A stretch of DNA of 64,000 nucleotides from contig NZ_JBODSD010000001.1 in assembly GCF_050632745.1 (NCBI RefSeq), positions 1,178,001 through 1,242,000 of the forward strand, in the 5' to 3' direction. The position numbers and the translations under genes are program-made. The notes under the pieces were generated by a model. That model ran no database searches and was not told the DNA's origin. It saw only the letters and a list, made by a program, of their open reading frames with translations. Source of the DNA: Mumia sp050632745 (GTDB lineage: Bacteria > Actinomycetota > Actinomycetes > Propionibacteriales > Nocardioidaceae). This document shows positions 25,272 through 33,080 of the stretch, piece by piece (the first letter of the stretch is position 1; every line of letters starts with the position of its first letter).

Positions 25272-26204
25272 GTGCGGGTGCTGGTGGTCGGAGCCGGTGT
25301 CACCGGCCTGACCTGCGCCGTGGTGGCCGCCGAGCGCGGCCACCAGGTCGACGTCCTCGCCCGCGACCTGCCGCTCGAGACGACGTCGGCGATCGCCGCC
25401 GCGTGGTGGTACCCGTACCTCGCCCGTCCCGCCGACCGCGTCCTCGCGTGGTCACGACGGTCGTACGAGGTGCTGGCGGCGCTGACCGGCCCCGACGCCG
25501 GCGTCACGGTCCGTCGCTCGCTCGAGCTCGTCACGGACCCGACCGCGCACGACCCGTGGTGGGCGGACGCGGTGGCGGCGTTCGAGCGGGTGACCGCCGT
25601 GCCGCACGGCTACGGCGCCGGGTGGACCTTCGACGGGATCGTCGCGCACATGCCGACGTACCTCGACCACCTCGTACGCCGGCTCGCCGACAGCGGCGGC
25701 ACCGTCACCCGGATGGCGTTGCCCGCGCTCCCCAGCGGTGCGGACGTCGTCGTGAACGCGTCGGGGCTCGGCAGCCGACTCCTCAGCGGCGACGCCACGA
25801 CGACCCCGGTCCGCGGTCAGCTCGTCCGACTGCCACCCGTGCCGGGGGTTGAGGAGGTGCTGCTCGCCGACGGTCCGGACGGCGTCACGTACGTCGTCCC
25901 GCGGGGCACCGACGTCATCGTGGGCGGGACGAGCGAGTACGGGGAGTGGGACCTGGCGCCGCGTCCTGAGGACACCGCCGCCATCCTCGCGCGGGCGACG
26001 GCCCTCGTGCCCGCGCTCGACGGCGCACCGGTGCTCGGCACCCGCGTCGGGCTCCGACCTGCACGGCCCTCGGTGCGGCTCGAGCGCGAGGAGCGCCCCG
26101 GGGCGAGCCCGGTCGTGCACTGCTGCGGCCACGGCGGGGCGGGCGTCACGCTGTCGTGGGGCTGCGCCGAGGAGGTCGTCGCGCTGGCGGAGGCGCCGGC
26201 GTGA
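25272..26204 (+). CDS. D-amino-acid oxidase family FAD enzyme
   Basis: Oxidises D-amino acids to keto acids with H2O2. The 310-residue protein has an N-terminal FAD motif (VLVVGAGVTGLTCAVVAAE), AAWWYPYLA, NASGLGS and a C-terminal GLRPARPSVRLE...HCCGHGGAGVTLSWG, as in actinobacterial DAAO. The start is at GTG 25272 after AAGGAGCGGG. It lies 16 bp after ferritin and may be cotranscribed. Peroxide production next to an iron store is notable but may be coincidence. Confidence 0.88.
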   Translation: MRVLVVGAGVTGLTCAVVAAERGHQVDVLARDLPLETTSAIAAAWWYPYLARPADRVLAWSRRSYEVLAALTGPDAGVTVRRSLELVTDPTAHDPWWADAVAAFERVTAVPHGYGAGWTFDGIVAHMPTYLDHLVRRLADSGGTVTRMALPALPSGADVVVNASGLGSRLLSGDATTTPVRGQLVRLPPVPGVEEVLLADGPDGVTYVVPRGTDVIVGGTSEYGEWDLAPRPEDTAAILARATALVPALDGAPVLGTRVGLRPARPSVRLEREERPGASPVVHCCGHGGAGVTLSWGCAEEVVALAEAPA

Positions 26205-26216
26205 CCGAGGGGACGG

Positions 26217-26822
26217 TCAGCTGGTCGTGAGCTCCTTGGTCGGCTCGTCTGCGCTCTCGAGCTCGAGCGGCTCCGCGGCGGCGACCGTGGTGGTCGACGG
26301 CGCGACGGGGGCCGTCGGGACCACGGTGGGGACGGCGGGAGCGGCCGCCGGGGCCGTGGCGGCGAGGCGGTGCTCCGCGGCGCGGGTCGTCCTCGCGGGC
26401 AGGCTCGGTGCTGCCTCCTCGACGCGGGTCCACTCGGCCCGGATCTCGGACAGGCGGTCGTCGGTGATGCGCTCGGAGAGGATGGCCTGCTCGAGCTGGC
26501 GCCGCAGGTTGCCGTACTCGGCGCCCGAGCGTTGGTGCGCCGCGATCACGTCGGCGTCGTCGGCCACCGTGTGGAGGAGCGCCGAGGTCGCGGCGAGGGC
26601 CGCGAGGACACCCGCGCAGACCTGGAGCCACGGTCGCGGCTCGCCCAGGACGGCCGCGAATGCGGCGGCTGCCGCGAGTCCGGCGAGCATCACGGTCGTG
26701 GCGCCGAGCACGCGGTGACGGCGCCGCGTGGCCTTGGCGGCGATCTGGTGCGCCTCGTGCCCGACGCTGATCGAGTCGAGCCACTGGAGAACGGTCGGCT
26801 CGTCGCCGCGATAGGTCCACAC
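26217..26822 (-). CDS. SLATT-like two-helix membrane protein with Pro/Thr/Ala-rich tail
   Basis: About 201 residues if started at GTG 26822 (eight bases after TAGCAT); the frame continues to 26870. A charged N-terminus, two helices (VLGATTVMLAGLAAAAAFAA and CAGVLAALAATSALLHTVA) and a following AAHQRSGAEYGNLRRQLEQA stretch give the layout of SLATT/DUF4231 domains, proposed pore-forming effectors in nucleotide-signalling systems. The last 60 residues are low complexity. The family call is from topology and the H-x-x-A-x-x-Y pattern, not a search. Confidence 0.55.
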   Translation of the reverse strand: MWTYRGDEPTVLQWLDSISVGHEAHQIAAKATRRRHRVLGATTVMLAGLAAAAAFAAVLGEPRPWLQVCAGVLAALAATSALLHTVADDADVIAAHQRSGAEYGNLRRQLEQAILSERITDDRLSEIRAEWTRVEEAAPSLPARTTRAAEHRLAATAPAAAPAVPTVVPTAPVAPSTTTVAAAEPLELESADEPTKELTTS

Positions 26823-26830
26823 GACCACGG

Positions 26831-26836
26831 ATGCTA
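26831..26836 (-). promoter_or_regulatory. Putative -10 box of the SLATT-like gene
   Basis: TAGCAT on the minus strand, eight bases before GTG at 26822 and two before another in-frame GTG at 26828. The start codon choice is therefore uncertain. Confidence 0.4.
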
Positions 26837-26970
26837 GCGATCCGCGCGCCACCGCGGAGGAACTTCGCACAGCTGTCCCACGCTCCGGGCGGGGACTCCT
26901 CCGTCGGCGGGATGTCCGCCGTGAGCGGACGATCTTGCGCAGCGTCCTCGATCGGCGTAAGCCTGATTAC

Positions 26971-27498
26971 ATGATTACTCAGCAGCAGATCGACGAGATC
27001 CGCGGGTGGTTCGTGGGGCGACTCCCCGAGGGGTTGTTCGACAGCCTCGCGAGCGTCACCGTGGACCGCGAGGAGATCGTCGTGATCGGGAGCATCCCGG
27101 GTCCCGCGCTCGGCGACGACGCGTCCGACGCCGAGCGGAGGGGAGCGGTCGAGGGCCGTATCCGAGAGTTCCGTGAGCGCACGCGGGCCGACCGCATGGA
27201 GGTCGCGCGCGAGGCCCAGCACCGCTTCGACCGCACGGTCTCGTGGGGGGTCGAGTGCGAGGGGACGCAGGCGCTGTTCACCCACCTGGCCTCGCCGGTG
27301 ATGACCCGCCTGCGCCAGCCGGAGCGGCGGGTCCTCGACACGCTCGTCGCCGGCGGGGTGGCGCGCAGCCGCAGCGACGCGCTCGCGTGGTGCGTGCGGC
27401 TCGTCCAGAAGAACGCCGACACGTGGCTCGAGGAGCTCCGGGACTCGCTGGAGCACGTGCACCGGGTGCGCGAGCAGGGGCCGGACACGGAGGTCTGA
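26971..27498 (+). CDS. Hypothetical protein, unknown family
   Basis: 175 residues, acidic and soluble, with no signal peptide. I do not recognise the family. The N-terminal half (QQQIDEIRGWFVGRLPEGLF, EEIVVIGSIPGP) looks globular; the middle is charged and helical (RIREFRERTRADRMEVAREA); the C-terminal part has an RSRSDALAWCVRLVQKNADTW stretch that could be a ribbon-helix-helix-like helix. ATG 26971 follows AAGCCT by six bases, suggesting a leaderless mRNA. The repeat GATTAC-ATGATTAC spans the start. Confidence 0.65.
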   Translation: MITQQQIDEIRGWFVGRLPEGLFDSLASVTVDREEIVVIGSIPGPALGDDASDAERRGAVEGRIREFRERTRADRMEVAREAQHRFDRTVSWGVECEGTQALFTHLASPVMTRLRQPERRVLDTLVAGGVARSRSDALAWCVRLVQKNADTWLEELRDSLEHVHRVREQGPDTEV

Positions 27499-27525
27499 GC
27501 CGCGCCGGCGCGGCAGGCCCGATCG

Positions 27526-28035
27526 TCAGTCGACCGCCGCGCGCAGGAGGCGCTCCGGCGCCTCCCCGAAGGCGACCATGATCACGCGCTCCACCTCCGT
27601 CGACGTGCTGCGGATCGTGGAGACCGCCACCGCGACCGCGTCGTCGAGCGGCCAGCCGTACGCCCCGGCGGAGATCAGCGGGAACGCGACGACGCGGGCG
27701 TCCAGGTCGTCGGCGACCGCGAGGCTGCGCGCGTAGGCCGAGCGCAGCAGGTGGCTGCGGTCGTCGTCGCGCGACCAGACCGGCCCGACGGTGTGGATGA
27801 CCCACCGCGCGGGGAGACGGCCGCCGATCGTGGCGACCGCGTCGCCGGCAGGAAGACCCTCGGGGTGCGTGGTCGCCCGCAGCTCGCGGCACGCCGCGAG
27901 GATCTCGGGGCCGCCTGCCCGGTGGATCGCCCCGTCCACTCCGCCGCCACCGAGCAGCGTGCTGTTGGCGGCGTTGACGATCGCGTCGGCGCGCACCGTG
28001 GTGATGTCTCCCTGGACGACCTCGATGCAGATCAT
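27526..28035 (-). CDS. Macro-domain protein (O-acetyl-ADP-ribose deacetylase type)
   Basis: 169-residue single macro domain that binds or hydrolyses ADP-ribose derivatives. The start MICIEVVQGDITTVRADAIV, the NAANSTLLGGGGVDGAIHRA loop with the catalytic Asn/Asp, and FPLISAGAYGWPLDDAVAVA are canonical for the YmdB/MacroD class. It sits 9 bp downstream of the TetR gene on the same strand, so it may be cotranscribed with it. Confidence 0.93.
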   Translation of the reverse strand: MICIEVVQGDITTVRADAIVNAANSTLLGGGGVDGAIHRAGGPEILAACRELRATTHPEGLPAGDAVATIGGRLPARWVIHTVGPVWSRDDDRSHLLRSAYARSLAVADDLDARVVAFPLISAGAYGWPLDDAVAVAVSTIRSTSTEVERVIMVAFGEAPERLLRAAVD

Positions 28036-28044
28036 GGCTCCTGC

Positions 28045-28641
28045 TTACCGGACGGCGCCGTCGAGGACCAGCCCGACGACGGCGTGGGCGTACGCGGTGT
28101 CGAGGTCGCCCGAGCCGAGGACCCATCGCCCGACGACGGGACCCAGCAGACACTCGACCAGGACGTCGAGGTCGGTCCCGGCACGGATCTCGCCGGCGAC
28201 CTGGGCGCTCTCGAGCCGGGAGCGGACGGCGGCCCGCTGAGGCACCATGAGGCGTTCCCGGTACTGCGCGGCCACCGTCGCGTCCTGCAGGATCTCGACC
28301 GTGACCGCCCGGAGGAAGGCGTCCTCGTGCGGGGCGGTCATGGCCGTCACCGCCTGGCCCAGGAAGGTGCTGAGGTCTGCACGGAGGTCGCCGGTGTCGG
28401 GCAGCGGCGCCTCCGCGCCCCCTGCCCGTGCGAGCAGGGCGTCGAAGACCACCGCCCCGCGCGACGGCCACCAGCGGTAGATCGTCTGCTTGCCGACGCC
28501 CGCACGTGCGGCGATCGCCTCGACGGTGACCTTGGCGTACGGGACCTCCTCGACGAGCTCCGCAGCGGCGCCGAGCACCGCCGTACGGGCCCGCTCGCTG
28601 CGTCGGCGCGGGGGCGGGGAAACGGGTTCGCGGTCAGGCAC
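28045..28641 (-). CDS. TetR-family regulator, divergent from an SDR gene
   Basis: 198 residues from GTG 28641, which lies six bases after TACGCT (leaderless); the upstream part of the open frame to 28713 crosses the operator and is rejected. N-terminal helix-turn-helix: TVEAIAARAGVGKQTIYRWW. The C-terminal ligand domain resembles TetR_C_11-type sensors (FLRAVTVEILQDATVAAQYR). A 19-bp palindrome lies in the divergent promoter region, so it probably represses itself and the SDR gene. Confidence 0.88.
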   Translation of the reverse strand: MPDREPVSPPPRRRSERARTAVLGAAAELVEEVPYAKVTVEAIAARAGVGKQTIYRWWPSRGAVVFDALLARAGGAEAPLPDTGDLRADLSTFLGQAVTAMTAPHEDAFLRAVTVEILQDATVAAQYRERLMVPQRAAVRSRLESAQVAGEIRAGTDLDVLVECLLGPVVGRWVLGSGDLDTAYAHAVVGLVLDGAVR

Positions 28642-28647
28642 GGAGTC

Positions 28648-28653
28648 AGCGTA
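28648..28653 (-). promoter_or_regulatory. Putative -10 box of leaderless tetR promoter
   Basis: TACGCT on the minus strand, six bases before GTG at 28641. Confidence 0.6.
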
Positions 28654-28665
28654 CCCTGTGACGAG

Positions 28666-28684
28666 ACGAGACGGACCGTCTCGT
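28666..28684. promoter_or_regulatory. TetR operator, 19-bp palindrome
   Basis: ACGAGACG (28666-28673), GAC, CGTCTCGT (28677-28684): perfect 8-bp arms. It lies where the tetR -35 should be and 20-38 bp before the SDR start, ideal for repression of both genes. An extra GACGAG copy just upstream makes a partial direct repeat. Confidence 0.75.
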
Positions 28685-28703
28685 GACAAACAAAGGAGTA
28701 CGC

Positions 28704-29564
28704 ATGACCTCACGAAGGACCTGGTTCATCACCGGCGCGGGCCGCGGCCTCGGCCGAGCCTTCGCGGTCGCCGCGCTCGAGGCCGGGGACCGGGTCGCGG
28801 CGACCGTGCGGCGACCCGACGCTCTGGCGGAGCTCGAGGAGGCCCACGGCGACCGCCTGGCGGTGCTGTCGCTGGACGTGACCGACCGGGAGGCCGTACG
28901 CACGGTGGTGGCCGACGCGCACCGACGCTTCGGCCGGCTCGACGTCGCGGTCAACAACGCGGGGTACGGCCTGGTCGGCGCGATCGAGGAGCTGTCCGAG
29001 GACGAGGTGCGCCGGCAGCTCGACACGAACCTCCTCGGCGCGATCTGGGTGTCGCAGGCGGTGCTTCCCGTCATGCGTGCGCAGGGGGCGGGGCACATCG
29101 TGCAGGTCTCGACCGTCGGCGCCGTCGGGACGCTGCCGCTGTTCGGCCTCTACAACGCGAGCAAGTGGGCGCTCGAGGGCTTCAGTGGGGCGATGGCCGA
29201 CGAGGTCGCCCGGTTCGGCATCCACGTCACGATCGCGCAGCTCGGCGGCTTCGCGACCGACTGGGCCGGGTCGAGCATGCGGTTCGCCGGGGACTCGTCC
29301 CCGGCCTACGCCGAGGTCCGCGAGGCTGTGCTGGGGATGCCCGAATACCCGGACGCGGCGGCGGTGGCCGCAGCGGCGGACGCCGAGCCGACCGACGAGC
29401 CGCCGGCGGTCGCCGCGGCCGCGGTCCTGGCGCTGGTCGACGATCCGGAGCCCCCGCGGCGCGCGATCATCGGCGCCGGGGCTCGCGAGATGGTCGCGAC
29501 GGCGCTCGCGTGGCGGCGCGACGAGTACGCCCGTGACCCGGAGTTCGCGTGGCCGGAGGCCTGA
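28704..29564 (+). CDS. Short-chain dehydrogenase/reductase
   Basis: 286 residues from ATG 28704 after AAAGGAG; a GTG at 28683 inside the operator was rejected. Cofactor motif TGAGRGLGRAF, NNAGYG, catalytic Ser in VSTVGAVG and Tyr/Lys in YNASK are all present: a classical SDR. The cofactor site WFITGAGRGLG followed by ATVRRPDAL (Arg after strand 2) suggests NADPH. The substrate is unknown; the divergent TetR suggests induction by a small molecule. Confidence 0.92.
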   Translation: MTSRRTWFITGAGRGLGRAFAVAALEAGDRVAATVRRPDALAELEEAHGDRLAVLSLDVTDREAVRTVVADAHRRFGRLDVAVNNAGYGLVGAIEELSEDEVRRQLDTNLLGAIWVSQAVLPVMRAQGAGHIVQVSTVGAVGTLPLFGLYNASKWALEGFSGAMADEVARFGIHVTIAQLGGFATDWAGSSMRFAGDSSPAYAEVREAVLGMPEYPDAAAVAAAADAEPTDEPPAVAAAAVLALVDDPEPPRRAIIGAGAREMVATALAWRRDEYARDPEFAWPEA

Positions 29565-29570
29565 GGGGGA

Positions 29571-29604
29571 GGCAGCCTGCGGCTCAGAAGAGCCGCAGGC
29601 TGCC
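29571..29604. terminator. Bidirectional terminator between the SDR gene and nucS
   Basis: A perfect 15-bp stem (GGCAGCCTGCGGCTC, 29571-29585, and its complement 29590-29604) with loop AGAA. The right arm encodes the last residues of NucS, so the hairpin spans its stop codon. Confidence 0.8.
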
Positions 29605-30261
29605 GTCCTCCATGCCGCGCAGCGCGTCGTAGTCGACGACGCGGCACTCGATCCCGCGGTCAGTCGCGAGCGTGCGGGCCTGCGGCTTGATCTCCTGCGC
29701 GGCGAAGATGCCGCGCACGGGTGCGAGCAACGGGTCGCGGTTCATGAGCTCGAGGTAGCGGGTCAGCTGCTCGACCCCGTCGATCTCGCCCCGACGCTTC
29801 ACCTCGACGGCGACCGATCCGCCGCCGGGGTCCTTGCAGAGCAGGTCGACCGGGCCGATGGCCGTCATGTACTCGCGGCGGACCAGCGACATGCCGTCAC
29901 CGAGCGTCGTCGGGTGCTCTGCCAGGAGCTCCTGCAGATGCTTCTCGACCCCGTCCTTCTGCAGCCCGGGATCGACGCCCAGGTCGTGGCTCGAGTCGTG
30001 GAGGAGCTCCTCGATGAGGATGCGCAGCGTGTCGTCGGTCTTGGTCGCCGACACGGTCCACTCGACCGTACCGTCCTCGGTGACGCCTTCGCGCAGCGTC
30101 GCAGGCGGGCTCATCCAGTTGAGCGGCTTGTAGGCGCGGTCGTCGGAGTGGATCGAGACCGACCCGTCCGACTTCACGAGGATCAGCCGGGTCGCCATCG
30201 GGAGATGAGCGGTGAGGCGTCCGGCGTAGTCGACCTGACAACGAGCGATGACGAGGCGCAC
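29584..30261 (-). CDS. nucS: Mismatch-specific endonuclease NucS/EndoMS
   Basis: Cuts both strands at mismatches and replaces MutS/MutL repair in actinobacteria. The 225-residue protein begins MRLVIARCQVDYAGRLTAHL and has an N-terminal DNA-binding domain and a RecB-like nuclease site (GPVDLLCKD, VAVEVKRRGEIDGVEQLTRY: D...E-x-K). The C-terminus GSLRLF matches the beta-clamp-binding tail of EndoMS. Likely essential to the low mutation rate of this organism. Confidence 0.95.
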   Translation of the reverse strand: MRLVIARCQVDYAGRLTAHLPMATRLILVKSDGSVSIHSDDRAYKPLNWMSPPATLREGVTEDGTVEWTVSATKTDDTLRILIEELLHDSSHDLGVDPGLQKDGVEKHLQELLAEHPTTLGDGMSLVRREYMTAIGPVDLLCKDPGGGSVAVEVKRRGEIDGVEQLTRYLELMNRDPLLAPVRGIFAAQEIKPQARTLATDRGIECRVVDYDALRGMEDGSLRLF

Positions 30262-30280
30262 CTGGACAGGCTAGCGACCG

Positions 30281-30814
30281 TCAGCGCACGCGCTTGAGCA
30301 CGGTCCCCCGGATCGTCAGCGTGTTGCGGGTGAGCTTGCCCCGCGTCGTGACCCCGTCGCCCCCCTTGAGGACGACGACCGTGCCCTTGCGCCGCCAGGT
30401 GCCGGAGCGGATGTTCTTGACGCCGTCGAAGTCCTCGACGAAGCGGCCGCCCTTGCGGATGCGCAGCACCCACTTCAGCTCGCGGTTGCGCCAGACGCCG
30501 ACCGGCCCCCGCGCGGCCGCGGCCAGGGCCTGCGGCGAGGCTGTCGGCTCCGTCGCGCCGGGGGTCGGAGCGGTGGTCGGCGGCGTCGTGCTCGGCGGGG
30601 CGTCGGACGCGGTGGGAGAGGGCGTCGGCTCGGACGCGGAGGTCGTCGGCGAGGTGGTCGGAGCCGTGGTGGCGGTCGCGTCGGCCGCCGCGTCGTCGTC
30701 CGGTGAGGACTCGCCGCAGGCGGTGGCGCCCATCGCGAGGGCGGTCAGCGACGCAGCGACGGCGACGCGGGTCCGGTGGGCGGCGAGGCGAGGGCGTACG
30801 ACCAGTCGGCGCAT
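30281..30814 (-). CDS. Putative lipoprotein
   Basis: 177 residues: an Arg-rich signal peptide (MRRLVVRPRLAAHRTRVAVA) with a lipobox-like ALAMGATAC, Cys33 as lipidation site, a ~60-residue Pro/Thr/Ser linker, then a small beta-rich domain (RGPVGVWRNRELKWVLRIRK, VVVLKGGDGVTTRGKLTRNT). It resembles no named family. ATG 30814 lies six bases after TAGCAT. Probably anchored outside the membrane, with the tail domain sensing or binding something. Confidence 0.75.
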   Translation of the reverse strand: MRRLVVRPRLAAHRTRVAVAASLTALAMGATACGESSPDDDAAADATATTAPTTSPTTSASEPTPSPTASDAPPSTTPPTTAPTPGATEPTASPQALAAAARGPVGVWRNRELKWVLRIRKGGRFVEDFDGVKNIRSGTWRRKGTVVVLKGGDGVTTRGKLTRNTLTIRGTVLKRVR

Positions 30815-30820
30815 CCGGCC

Positions 30821-30826
30821 ATGCTA
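30821..30826 (-). promoter_or_regulatory. Putative -10 box of leaderless lipoprotein promoter
   Basis: TAGCAT on the minus strand, six bases before ATG at 30814. Confidence 0.55.
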
Positions 30827-30915
30827 GGTGCACCGGCGGTCGCCGGCAGGGCGGCGCGCGTGCACCCGTGACGTGGGTCACGGCGGGGAAGGGGCCAAGC
30901 CTGTCAGACTCCGCC

Positions 30916-30929
30916 TACCCGGTAGTAAC
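30916..30929 (+). promoter_or_regulatory. Shared motif upstream of the 3-hydroxyacyl-CoA dehydrogenase gene
   Basis: TACCCGGTAGTAAC matches the sense-strand motifs before the ccr and thiolase genes (TACC/TACG-N4-AGTAA/T). A second CCGGTAAC half-site follows at 30933-30940. It may be an operator for an acyl-CoA-responsive regulator. Confidence 0.4.
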
Positions 30930-30970
30930 CTGCCGGTAACTTACGTCCTCCCCGAACACAGGAGACATCC

Positions 30971-32752
30971 GTGGCGCGCGAGATCAACACAGTCGGAGTC
31001 GTCGGCCTGGGCACCATGGGTGCCGGCATCGCAGAGGTGCTCGCCCGCAACGGCATCACCGTCCTCGGCGTGGACAAGGACGACGCCGCGCTCGAGCACG
31101 GCCGGTCGACCATCGAGCACTCCACGCAGCGTGCTGCCGAGCGCGGCAAGCTCGACGCCGCCGAGCGCGAGGCGCTCCTGGGCCGGATCTCGTACGCGAC
31201 CGACCTCGGCAGCCTCGCCGACGCCGACCTCGTCATCGAGGCGGTCGTCGAGCAGCTCGACGTCAAGATCGACGTCTTCCAGCAGCTCGACAAGATCGTC
31301 CGTGACGACGTGATCCTTGCCTCGAACACCTCGGCCCTCTCGGTCACCGAGATCGCCTCCTCGACGCGCCTGCCGAGCCGTGTGGTCGGGCTGCACTTCT
31401 TCAACCCGGCGCCGGTCCAGGACTTCGTCGAGGTCGTCCGCACCGTGGTGTCCGCCCCGGACGTCGTCGAGGACGCGGTGGCCCTGGCGCAGCGGCTCGG
31501 CAAGAGCCCGGTGACCGTGGGAGACAAGGCGGGCTTCATCGCCAACGCCCTGCTGTTCGCCTACCTCAACCACGCCGCGTCGATGTACGAGGCGCAGTAC
31601 GCGACCCGCGAGGACATCGACGCGGCGATGCGTCTCGGCTGCGGCTACCCGATGGGACCGCTCGCGCTGCTCGACCTGATCGGGCTCGACACCGCGTACG
31701 AGATCCTCGAGACGATGTACCTCCAGGACCGCAAGCGCGTCCACGCGCCGGCGCCGATCCTCAAGCAGATGGTGACCGCCGGCCTTCTCGGCCGGAAGTC
31801 GGGCCGCGGCTTCTACACCTACACGGAGGCCTACTCCTCGCAGGTCGTCGACGACGCGACGACCCCGTCCGCCGACGCCGCGCCGCAGCTGCGCCGCGAG
31901 ATCGGGCGGGTCGGCGTCGTCGGCACCGGCACGATGGCCTCGGGCATCGTCGAGGTGTTCGCGAAGGCCGGCTACGACGTCGTGTACGTCGGCCGCACCC
32001 TCGACAAGGTCGACGGCGTCCGTGCCGCCATCACGAAGTCGCTCGACAAGGCGATCTCGCGCGGCCGTGCCACCGAGGACCAGAAGGCGGAGGTGCTCGG
32101 GCGCCTCACCGGGAGCACCGAGCGCGAGGCGCTGGCCGAGGTCGACATCGTGGTCGAGGCGATCGCCGAGGACCTCGACGTCAAGCTCGAGCTGTTCCGC
32201 GACCTGGACCGGATCTGCAAGCCGGGGGCGATCCTCGCGACCACGACGTCGTCCCTGCCGGTGATCTCCTGCGCGGCGGCGACCAGCCGGCCGCAGGACG
32301 TGATCGGCATGCACTTCTTCAACCCCGCACCGGTCATGAAGCTGGTCGAGGTCGTCTCCACCGTCGCCACGGCCGACGACGTCACCGAGACCGTCAACGC
32401 GCTCTGCGCGAACGTCGGCAAGCACGCGGTGTCGTGCGGGGACCGCGCGGGGTTCATCGTCAACGCGCTGCTCTTCCCCTACCTCAACGACGCCGTGAAG
32501 ATGCTGGAGGCGCACTACGCGACGGCGGACGACATCGACGTCGCGATGAAGCTCGGCTGCCGCCTGCCGATGGGTCCGTTCGAGCTGCTCGACGTGGTGG
32601 GCAACGACGTCTCGCTCGCGATCGAGCAGACGCTCTTCCGTGAGTTCCGCGAGCCCGCGTGGGCGCCGGCGCCGCTGCTCGAGCACCTGGTCACGGCCGG
32701 CTACCTGGGCCGCAAGACCGGCCGCGGCTTCCGCGAGTACGCCCGCCGCTGA
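30971..32752 (+). CDS. Tandem 3-hydroxyacyl-CoA (3-hydroxybutyryl-CoA) dehydrogenase
   Basis: 593 residues made of two full-length copies of the ~285-residue dehydrogenase. Copy 1: GLGTMGAGIAEVLA, acidic VDKDD after strand 2, SNTSALSVTE, GLHFFNPAPV, GFIANALLF. Copy 2 (from about residue 310): GTGTMASGIVEVFA, VGRTLDK, TTTSSLPVIS, GMHFFNPAPV, GFIVNALLF. Both keep the catalytic His. Copy 2 lost the Asn of NTS and has Arg in place of the NAD-binding Asp, hinting at NADP use. Likely role: 3-hydroxybutyryl-CoA/acetoacetyl-CoA interconversion. GTG 30971 follows AGGAGA. Confidence 0.92.
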   Translation: MAREINTVGVVGLGTMGAGIAEVLARNGITVLGVDKDDAALEHGRSTIEHSTQRAAERGKLDAAEREALLGRISYATDLGSLADADLVIEAVVEQLDVKIDVFQQLDKIVRDDVILASNTSALSVTEIASSTRLPSRVVGLHFFNPAPVQDFVEVVRTVVSAPDVVEDAVALAQRLGKSPVTVGDKAGFIANALLFAYLNHAASMYEAQYATREDIDAAMRLGCGYPMGPLALLDLIGLDTAYEILETMYLQDRKRVHAPAPILKQMVTAGLLGRKSGRGFYTYTEAYSSQVVDDATTPSADAAPQLRREIGRVGVVGTGTMASGIVEVFAKAGYDVVYVGRTLDKVDGVRAAITKSLDKAISRGRATEDQKAEVLGRLTGSTEREALAEVDIVVEAIAEDLDVKLELFRDLDRICKPGAILATTTSSLPVISCAAATSRPQDVIGMHFFNPAPVMKLVEVVSTVATADDVTETVNALCANVGKHAVSCGDRAGFIVNALLFPYLNDAVKMLEAHYATADDIDVAMKLGCRLPMGPFELLDVVGNDVSLAIEQTLFREFREPAWAPAPLLEHLVTAGYLGRKTGRGFREYARR

Positions 32753-32760
32753 GCGGTCCG

Positions 32761-32766
32761 TACGCT
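32761..32766 (+). promoter_or_regulatory. Putative -10 box of leaderless zinc-ribbon gene promoter
   Basis: TACGCT, six bases before ATG 32773, just after the stop codon of the dehydrogenase gene. Confidence 0.6.
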
Positions 32767-32772
32767 GGACGC

Positions 32773-33054
32773 ATGTCCCGCCGTCGCCGTACGCCCCGTG
32801 GTCCCCGCGGCGCGCCGCCTCCGCTCAGCGGGGGCAACCAGCGCGTCGAGGAGCGGGGCGACGGTGACTGGGTGGTCCGCACGATCACGGGGTCGTCGTC
32901 GACCAAGACCTACACCTGCCCCGGCTGCTCGCAGGCGATCCGCCCAGCGACGCCGCACGTGGTGGTGTGGCCCCTCGAGCCCGGCCTGCTCAGCGCGTCC
33001 GGGCTCGAGGAGCGGCGCCACTGGCACACGCCGTGCTGGCGGCGTCATAGGTGA
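32773..33054 (+). CDS. Small zinc-ribbon protein conserved in actinobacteria
   Basis: 93 residues from ATG 32773: a basic start (MSRRRRTPRGPRGAPPPLSG), then WVVRTITGSSSTKTYTCPGC, and a second metal pair H...C in RHWHTPCWRRH. The CPGC plus H-x-x-C arrangement predicts one zinc site. The same short protein is found near nucS in other actinobacteria, often labelled ATP/GTP-binding without evidence. Function unknown. Confidence 0.8.
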   Translation: MSRRRRTPRGPRGAPPPLSGGNQRVEERGDGDWVVRTITGSSSTKTYTCPGCSQAIRPATPHVVVWPLEPGLLSASGLEERRHWHTPCWRRHR

Positions 33055-33080
33055 GGCGACGCGTCGGACAGCGTCGGTGA

